A stretch of DNA of 64,000 nucleotides from JBCBRD01 sp039819785 (lineage in GTDB: Bacteria; Pseudomonadota; Alphaproteobacteria; Rhizobiales; Hyphomicrobiaceae): assembly GCA_039819785.1 (NCBI GenBank), contig JBCBRH010000017.1:1-64000 (forward strand), in the 5' to 3' direction. Shown here one piece after another: positions 59,101 to 64,000 of the stretch. Position 1 is the stretch's first letter; every line of letters starts with the position of its first letter. The position numbers were made by a program, and so were the translations under genes. Below the pieces are notes generated by a model that did no database searches, was not told where the DNA came from, and saw only the letters and a program-made list of their open reading frames with translations.

Positions 59101-62100
59101 AGCGACGGAACCGATACGACGACGGTGACGTTCGACTGGACGATCAGCAACCCGCCGCCGGCTGCGGAAGACGATGCGTTCACAACTGACGAAGATGTGG
59201 CGCTATCTGACAACGTGATCGCACCAGACGGCGATGGAGACGGCGGGACGGCCGGTGGCGATCCAGACGGTGATGCAATCACGCTTCAAAGCGTCTTGGA
59301 TGCTGGCAACAACGTTATTGCGTTCAACGTGCCAACACAGTTGTCCGATGGCTCCGGTGAACTGACGATCCGAACCGATGGGTCGTTCGACTTCACGCCG
59401 AACCCATCTTTCAATGGCACAGCAACGTTCGACTATGTCCTTGTGGACGCTGATGGGGCGACGGATACCGCCACGGCCAGACTGACCATCGTACCGGTCA
59501 ATGATCCGCCGGTCCTAAATCTCGACACCGACAACGACAGCGGCACGCCGGGCGATCTTTCCGATGATGATGCCGATGACGCAAACTTCGCTGTGACCTT
59601 CACCGAAGGTGACGCGGCTGTTGGTGTCGTCGATGGTGATGTTGCGGTGATCGACCTCGATAATGTTGCGATGACCACGTTGGTTGTCGACATTGCAGGC
59701 CTCGTTGATCTCGATCAGCCTGGTGCTGAAGCGATCACGATTGGTGGCGAAAAGATGGGGCTTGAGTCCAACGCGCTGGCGACGGTGACGGCGGGCGGCA
59801 CTAATTTCCTTCTAAACTATCAGGTAGATGTGGCTGGTGAGCGAGGTCAGTTGACGATTACGTCGGCATCACCATTGGCGCCGACCATGCCGATCAGTGA
59901 CATCGACATGTTGCTCGCGACGTTGACTTACGAAAATGCAAGTGATGACCCGGACGCGGGGGACCGGACATTTACTTTCACGGCGACCGACCCGCTTGGC
60001 GCGGCTTCCAACAGCCCGGTTGCCACAGTCAGCGTTGTTCCTGTCAACGACGCACCGGTCATTGAGGCCTCACTGCCGAACCTGATGAATGCGGATAGCG
60101 ACGCCTACACCGGTGTTGTGGGTGGGGATACAACGACATTCGAACCCGTTGATCTCAATCCGTTCTTCTCTGACGTCGACCACACCGATCCTGAATTGAC
60201 GATCACGGCAACGAACCTGCCGACGGGTCTGTCGGTGATGGACAACGAGATTGTCGGAACCATTGATCGCTCGGCCTCGCAAGGTGGAAACACCGCAACA
60301 CCGGGTGTCTATGAGGTGACCGTGACGGCAACGGATCGGGATGGCGAAGCCGTTCCACAGACCTTTACCTGGACGGTGACGAACCCAGTACCGATTGCGG
60401 AAAACGAGACGGGCACGCTGAGCGAAGACGACCTGCAGCTTGCAGGCGATGTGATTGGTGCGGCCGCAGGTCAGGCAGGCGATGTCGCAGATAACGATCC
60501 TGATGGTGATGTCATTGTGGTGACGTCGGTTGCCAACGGCGCGGACACGGCAATTGTTGGGGCTGGCGCGCCAGCAATGGTACGTGGTGATGAGGGTGGC
60601 ACGTTTGTTCTCAACGGTTACGGCTCCTACACCTTTGCTCCCGGTGATGACTTCAACGGTTTGGCTGTTGGCGAGAGCGTTGACACCGAGGTGACATACA
60701 CAATCACCGATGCCGATGGTGCTGCCGATACTGCTACGCTGACGATCACGGTCACCGGTGTGAACGATGCCCCGATCCCGGTCGACCCGGCTCAACCGCC
60801 GATTGATCCGCTGAACCCACCATCGGGCGTGCCGTTCGATCCGCAGTCGCCGTTCACACCGCCGATCGATCCGCTTGACTACATCCCGGGTCAAACGGGC
60901 GAGGATAGCGTATGGCAGACGCCGTTGAACCTGACGCCCTACTTCGGTGACCCGGATAGTTCGGATGCCGTGGTCTTGACCATCGATCTGGCTGACTTAC
61001 CGCCGGGTCTGACTTTCGACGGTACAGCAATCACCGGGAGACCGACGCCTGAAGCAAGTCAGCTGACAAACGTACCAGGTGGTGTGCCGGGAACCTATGT
61101 GATCCCTGTGACGGCGACCGACCCGCATGGGGCAACGTTCACAACGAATGTGACGTACTCGATCACGAATCCAGTGCCTATTGCGGAAGATGACTCGCTG
61201 GTGGGGGATGAAGACACGGTCACGGTTGGTCAGGTGTTCGATAACAACGGCGTCGCGATCGACAGTGATCCCGACGGTGACACGATCATGGTGTCCGCGG
61301 TTGATGGTCTGCCAGCAAACCTTGGGCAGCCGGTGACGGGCTCAAACGGTGGGGTCTTCACCATTGAAGCCGATGGAACGGTGACGTTTGATCCATCCGG
61401 TCACTTCGAAGCGCTTAAGCCTGGCGAAAGCGTGGCGACGAAGGTCACGTACACGATTACCGATGGCAACGGAGGTACGGATACCGCCACGGTTACATAC
61501 ACTGTAACCGGTCTTGATGATGCGCCGCTGGTTGGGACCCCTTCGCTTAACCAGAGCCATGAGGACGGAGAAACAATCCAGCCGGTTGATTTGTCAGGGG
61601 CCATTGATAACCCGACGGGCAACCCGCTGACGTTTTCTGCAGACGGACTGCCGCCTGGCCTGACCATTGATCCGACGACGGGTGAAGTTACGGGCACGGT
61701 CGATGTAAACGCCAGCCTTGGCGGGCCGTATCCTGTGACCCTGACGGCGAACGATCCTCTCATTGGCCAAACAGCCACGACGCCGATCCTGTGGTCAGTT
61801 TCCAATCCGCCGCCGGTCGCTGAAGATGATACGACGGCGACGGCTATCGACACGCCGGTTACCGTATCGGTGATCGGCAACGATAGCGATCCAGATGGTG
61901 ATGATCTTCGTGTTGACGCCATCACGACGCCGCCCGTTGGCGGGATCGTTGTGATCAACGCTGACGGCACCGTGACCTACACGCCGAACGCCGGGTTCAG
62001 CGGGACCGAAACGTTCACCTATGAAGTGAGTGATGGGAACGGTGGCGTCGATACGGCGGACGTGACAGTCGTGATCGGCGGGCCGGCGCCAAGCGGGATG

Positions 62101-64000
62101 CCAACGACGATACCTCTTGCGGCACAGGCAAATGCCGACGCCGAGACGATTACTCCGGTTGATGTGTCGATGGCCTTCAATGCTCCAGGTGGCCAGCCTC
62201 TGACCTTCACGGCAACTGATTTGCCTCCGGGGCTTGAGATTGACCCAACAACTGGCGTGGTCTCAGGCACGATTGATCCATCGGCAAGTGCCTCCGGGCC
62301 GTTCGAAGTCACCGTCACGGCGGTAGATCCAGATGGCAATACGGCGTCTCAAACCTTCACGTGGGCGGTTTCCAATCCGGTGCCGACGGCTGTGGCCGAC
62401 CAAGTCTCAACCGCGCTTGATACGCCCGTGACGCTGTCGGTCGTTGCCAATGACGTGGACCCTGATGGGGATGGTTTGTCGGTCTACTCAATCAATGGTG
62501 TGCCAAGCAATGGCATCGTTATCATGAACGATGACGGCACGGTGACGTACACACCGGACACGGACTTTTCCGGCACCGATACGTTCACCTATCTGGTGAC
62601 GGACGGTGAGGGTGGGTTTGACGATGCTACGGTGACGGTTGTTGTCGGCGATCCTGCACCGGCTGTGCCGACCGTGACGCCGTTGACGCCAGCCGGCGGA
62701 CCAGATGGCGAAACGATTAAGCCGATTGATACGGGTGCTGCTTTCTTAGAACCTGACGGTCATCCGCTGACTTTCACAGCGACGGGGCTGCCCGAGGGGC
62801 TGACGATTGATCCGATGACAGGTGAGATTACGGGTGCGTTGCAGGCGGATGCGAGCCAGGGGGGGCCAAATGGTGACGGGACTTATCCCGTTGCCGTGAC
62901 CGGGACTGATCCGGATGGCAATCAGGTGACCACAACACTTGTTTTCACGGCAACGAATCCTGCGCCTGAAGCCGATGACGATGTGGCCTCGACGGCACCG
63001 AATGTGCCGGTTGTCATTAGCGTCGTTGCGAACGATTCAGATGGTGGTGACGATGCCGATGGCCTGACCGTAACGGCGATTGCGACACCACCTAAAAACG
63101 GGACGGTTGTGATCAACGGCGATGACACGGTCACCTACACGCCCGATGCAGGCTTCGAAGGGACGGACACGTTTACTTACGAAGTGAGTGACGGCCAGGG
63201 TGGGACTGACGTTGCCACGGTGCGTGTTGATGTGACGCCGACACCGACAGGGCTCACCAGCATTCCGGTTGTGCCGAACCAAGCGGGTCAGGATGCTGTC
63301 CCGATGCCTCCGGTCGATATGTCCGAGGTGTTGAGCGATCCCGAAGGTGAACCGCTGATGTTCACGTCAATCGATCTGCCGCCAGGTCTGATGATTAATC
63401 CAGCGACGGGGGTCATCTCAGGGACGCCTACGTCGGATGCCAGTCAGGGCGGAGATGATCTGGTCAACGCTCCGGGGATCTACACCACAACGGTGATTGG
63501 AACAGACCCGACCGGTAACGCAACGCAGGTGACGGTGAGCTATTCGATCACCAACCCTTCACCGGTTGCCGAAGACGATAGATTGACCGGTGATGAAGAT
63601 ACGCCCCTGACCGCAGGCCTGTTTGACCCGAACGGCACGGCAACGGGTGATGTCGACCCGGATGAGGACGTGATCACCGTGACACGGGTTGCCGCTGGTA
63701 ACGACGTGGCGGCACTTGATCAGATCACCCATGGCACGGATGTCGGGGTTGCGATTCTCGGCTCAGCCGGTGGTGAATTTACGGTCCTGTCAAATGGTAC
63801 GGTGACTTTCGATCCTGCTGGTGACTTCGAAGATCTGGGTGTGGGTGAAACGGCTGTAACCGAGATTGTCTACCAGATCGATGATGGACAGGGTGGGACC
63901 GACCAGGCCGTTGTCACTTACACGGTGACCGGTGTGAATGATGCGCCGATCCCGGTTGATCCGACGCAACCGACCGTCGACCCGAACGATCCAACACTTT
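53185..64000 (+). CDS. Giant LEPR/DUF4347 cadherin-like repeat protein (type I secreted adhesin-like), 3' truncated by window end
   Basis: One frame is open from ATG 53185 to the window end (more than 3,605 residues, no stop). Order: basic N-terminus (1-115); LEPRIVFDAA motif (116-125) typical of very large secreted repeat proteins; Ala/Gln linker; DUF4347 domain about 187-348 with 'HIISHGQAGELRLG' (His241) and 'ILIYGCNFGADAKG' (Cys285); a beta-rich region; Ca-binding DxDxDG stretches about 728, 876 and 971; then cadherin/VCBS- and He_PIG-type repeats ('NPxPxAEDD', 'LPPGLTIDPTTGEVTG') to the end. Cys285 is the only Cys I found in the first ~1,350 residues. The preceding frame ends at TGA 53146. 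It follows a TolC-family gene and terminator. The C-terminal T1SS signal would be outside the window. Confidence 0.88.
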   Translation, partial: MLYDPPRFSDADAIHRAQRALHPLRSSSSRLALRAFFGALSAVANRKAWHRLTKADRPNLGLMALSFRILKYKSKRRVRRARAALFRTLKSTKSKSVEGQLPYGQPAQGPSRLLALEPRIVFDAAMVETADAAADQVAQQQAEAAVQVAQHGESGAGGSGDTAETEAGSDLFDFQIGDVGQGANQEIAFVDRSVEDAGAILSAFGPQVEIVFIESYADGVQQIASALAGRDDIDVIHIISHGQAGELRLGTATLSESAMRGGYADELTGIGAALGSNADILIYGCNFGADAKGASAVEALGELTGADIAASDDDTGHADLGGDWDLEVEAGAIEAEAVEAADWNHVLAPLEISATNPPVLTQGGTVDLGPNINPLVTGSAFVPAPTYSEALWTNAGTVGGVAIDLRATVLSRSLPDDMAILFQNIGDDPTVVVLTGPGGAGGTAQIVWEVFQSGTNQTVAAFGAPTITVSDIDGNGAPNTIETVAPALDGLLSAEIDGGSELQLSAANGIVTATGTSQDPTNGLTNTRPSAAVKFSWSERSSWTISYTAERGEDGRLYQNDGDGDFVFLPPTTIIEFAQLDLDANDSTASGTASLTQHGNDGTPTQIVDVDTTISNVSATLNGGSLSLTNPQAGDTLSVNGVTGNAGTVPGTSISFVISGPTVTFSGSGTAADYETALKSVQFVSTTATNSLFDRTFNVVISTPDGAGGAINTDIAVATVQLVEQPDTDGDGVADLIDVDDDNDGILDTVEGYVPGGVTGAFPFYTYAPVVGQFAAGPYTVSWDINGSLVSAQIQDLAAFGQFLNNNDPDGQEWTVDPVTSAVVRSPTPAPDFSQASADILATYGTITVTHSQTGSPSSLNANVTGGLTTEQSRNTDGDGLADHLDIDSDDDGITDNIEAQTTAGYIAPSGVGAGITDANNDGLDDVYDTRNVTSGTAAATAVDARIAPVNTDAAGTAGVTYTADATPDYLDLDSDGDGIGDSAENGLGAAFPAPGQGDTDGDGLKDVYETVIDGNVNDGFVVNEGVTDPLTAQANNNGYLPDDGDTAGGAAIVPLITDLNWRDAKRDNTAPIAEDDALTGNEDTSVNADLFADNGAGDADRDPDGDTFTVTRVAADSNVAALAGLSDGAGVDTASDGSVTVSGSNGGMFTVQAEGSVVFDPGQDFQDLAVGEDRTTQVVYQIDDGNGATDTAVVTYTVTGLNDPVTPFDPLDPNTPPADTDAYIPHQAGLDGAAVTSFNLTPYFTDADTTDTVSLSIDPNELPTGLMFNPMPGVISGTPTASASQGGPNSDGVYPITVTASDGNGSVISTTVRYTISNPAPIAENDDFTGDEQTVVDGNLFADNGAGDVDRDPDGDTITVTRVAVGSDVSALSGLSDGTGLSTTIAGTQGGVFTVLPDGSVTFDPNGGFEGLGEGETETTQIVYQIDDGQGGIDQAVVSYTVTGVNDAPLPLNDTASTDQDTATTLTPLANDSDVDGPSLEITEINGVPLVGGTATLPSGAIVTVDSNGILTYDPNGAFDDLPPGAATTDVLTYTVSDNDPTTPMSEHAVIEVTVTGTQGAITTTDNANRVGEDATAPATGNMITDDDGDGVDSLVDGLPRSQINFGVDFADEASVLGATTIDGVEVTIATGGDLTLVNGQYGTAEHNMQGGENGFMVVQQNASALNTANALETSFAFDQAIENVSFNVLDVDRASDFSSQDQVQVLAYDASGTQVPVTVRANTVFTDQVGDAFTGELSGVDGTNTNGNLYVEIAGPVSRIVVATTSGPDVTATNPGTQLIGIGDVSWDHATGNVLTVRDVNGQTNPATDITGTYGTLDWNDGGGYSYAVNAANAAVQALDDGEALTDTFTYTAVDSSGQASTSTLTITIGGTNDAPKVQDPNAPGVDAPKFALPDLVNNDADPLTGGTEVDLGQYFFDVETGDTLAFNISGLPAGLTFDPASGTVTGTIDSSASVGGPLGDGVYPVSVEVSDGTDTTTVTFDWTISNPPPAAEDDAFTTDEDVALSDNVIAPDGDGDGGTAGGDPDGDAITLQSVLDAGNNVIAFNVPTQLSDGSGELTIRTDGSFDFTPNPSFNGTATFDYVLVDADGATDTATARLTIVPVNDPPVLNLDTDNDSGTPGDLSDDDADDANFAVTFTEGDAAVGVVDGDVAVIDLDNVAMTTLVVDIAGLVDLDQPGAEAITIGGEKMGLESNALATVTAGGTNFLLNYQVDVAGERGQLTITSASPLAPTMPISDIDMLLATLTYENASDDPDAGDRTFTFTATDPLGAASNSPVATVSVVPVNDAPVIEASLPNLMNADSDAYTGVVGGDTTTFEPVDLNPFFSDVDHTDPELTITATNLPTGLSVMDNEIVGTIDRSASQGGNTATPGVYEVTVTATDRDGEAVPQTFTWTVTNPVPIAENETGTLSEDDLQLAGDVIGAAAGQAGDVADNDPDGDVIVVTSVANGADTAIVGAGAPAMVRGDEGGTFVLNGYGSYTFAPGDDFNGLAVGESVDTEVTYTITDADGAADTATLTITVTGVNDAPIPVDPAQPPIDPLNPPSGVPFDPQSPFTPPIDPLDYIPGQTGEDSVWQTPLNLTPYFGDPDSSDAVVLTIDLADLPPGLTFDGTAITGRPTPEASQLTNVPGGVPGTYVIPVTATDPHGATFTTNVTYSITNPVPIAEDDSLVGDEDTVTVGQVFDNNGVAIDSDPDGDTIMVSAVDGLPANLGQPVTGSNGGVFTIEADGTVTFDPSGHFEALKPGESVATKVTYTITDGNGGTDTATVTYTVTGLDDAPLVGTPSLNQSHEDGETIQPVDLSGAIDNPTGNPLTFSADGLPPGLTIDPTTGEVTGTVDVNASLGGPYPVTLTANDPLIGQTATTPILWSVSNPPPVAEDDTTATAIDTPVTVSVIGNDSDPDGDDLRVDAITTPPVGGIVVINADGTVTYTPNAGFSGTETFTYEVSDGNGGVDTADVTVVIGGPAPSGMPTTIPLAAQANADAETITPVDVSMAFNAPGGQPLTFTATDLPPGLEIDPTTGVVSGTIDPSASASGPFEVTVTAVDPDGNTASQTFTWAVSNPVPTAVADQVSTALDTPVTLSVVANDVDPDGDGLSVYSINGVPSNGIVIMNDDGTVTYTPDTDFSGTDTFTYLVTDGEGGFDDATVTVVVGDPAPAVPTVTPLTPAGGPDGETIKPIDTGAAFLEPDGHPLTFTATGLPEGLTIDPMTGEITGALQADASQGGPNGDGTYPVAVTGTDPDGNQVTTTLVFTATNPAPEADDDVASTAPNVPVVISVVANDSDGGDDADGLTVTAIATPPKNGTVVINGDDTVTYTPDAGFEGTDTFTYEVSDGQGGTDVATVRVDVTPTPTGLTSIPVVPNQAGQDAVPMPPVDMSEVLSDPEGEPLMFTSIDLPPGLMINPATGVISGTPTSDASQGGDDLVNAPGIYTTTVIGTDPTGNATQVTVSYSITNPSPVAEDDRLTGDEDTPLTAGLFDPNGTATGDVDPDEDVITVTRVAAGNDVAALDQITHGTDVGVAILGSAGGEFTVLSNGTVTFDPAGDFEDLGVGETAVTEIVYQIDDGQGGTDQAVVTYTVTGVNDAPIPVDPTQPTVDPNDPTL

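Noticed and set aside
1..64000. CRISPR array, tRNA/rRNA or insertion sequence
   Set aside because: No direct-repeat/spacer array, no tRNA cloverleaf consensus and no transposase or IS-type terminal repeats were recognised on reading both strands by eye; a covariance-model search would be needed to exclude tRNAs formally.

Overview
The window is a GC-rich alphaproteobacterial chromosome segment. Several gene orders typical of Hyphomicrobiales point that way: aroB-aroK beside a 48-residue membrane peptide with xerD and accA; comF-grxC-nitrilase-DUF1178; secA opposite a parvulin, argJ and mutT; and cobS/cobT of the aerobic cobalamin route next to bolA and a DnaJ-like gene. BioZ in the biotin operon agrees with this. 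Genus cannot be fixed by eye. No rRNA, tRNA, CRISPR array or complete insertion sequence was seen.

Region 1 (1-9.5 kb): the tail of a penicillin-binding-protein-activator/LivK-like protein, a ComM-type AAA protein, then folD, a YggT membrane protein, a cholesterol-oxidase-like GMC flavoprotein, a YcxB-like membrane protein and a DM13 protein on the minus strand. A stand-alone, catalytically altered AICAR-transformylase-like protein and a small secreted Cys protein follow. Region 2 (9.5-17 kb): palindromic intergenic elements, a SnoaL-like protein, the overlapping biotin operon bioB-bioF-bioD-bioZ (no bioA), and a Tat-exported PhoX-type phosphatase.

Region 3 (17-31 kb): fumarylacetoacetase-family hydrolase, the DUF1178/nitrilase/grxC/comF block facing an NDUFAF5/BioC-like methyltransferase, a double thioredoxin-fold protein, mutT with a membrane protein, a TPMT-like methyltransferase, argJ, a periplasmic parvulin and secA. 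Region 4 (31-40 kb): a frameshifted cytochrome b561, three tandem YafK/DpaA-like L,D-transpeptidase paralogues with three different membrane-targeting modes, accA, xerD, a 641-residue exported protein of unknown function and a 48-residue membrane peptide.

Region 5 (40-50.9 kb): aroK, aroB, a CNNM/CorC-type transporter, bolA, a DnaJ-domain protein, cobS, a MaoC-like hydratase, cobT, a phytase-esterase-like exported protein, a DUF992 protein and a small exported Cys protein. Region 6 (51-64 kb): a TolC-family outer-membrane lipoprotein, a strong terminator, a 600-bp AT-richer intergenic region, and a giant open frame that starts at 53185 and runs off the window (more than 3,600 residues). This protein carries an LEPR-type N-terminal motif, a DUF4347 domain with a caspase/CHAT-like His-Gly ... 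Gly-Cys pair, Ca-binding DxDxDG stretches and long arrays of cadherin/He_PIG-like repeats. It looks like a type I secreted surface adhesin, and the N-terminal cysteine domain is the most intriguing feature of the window.
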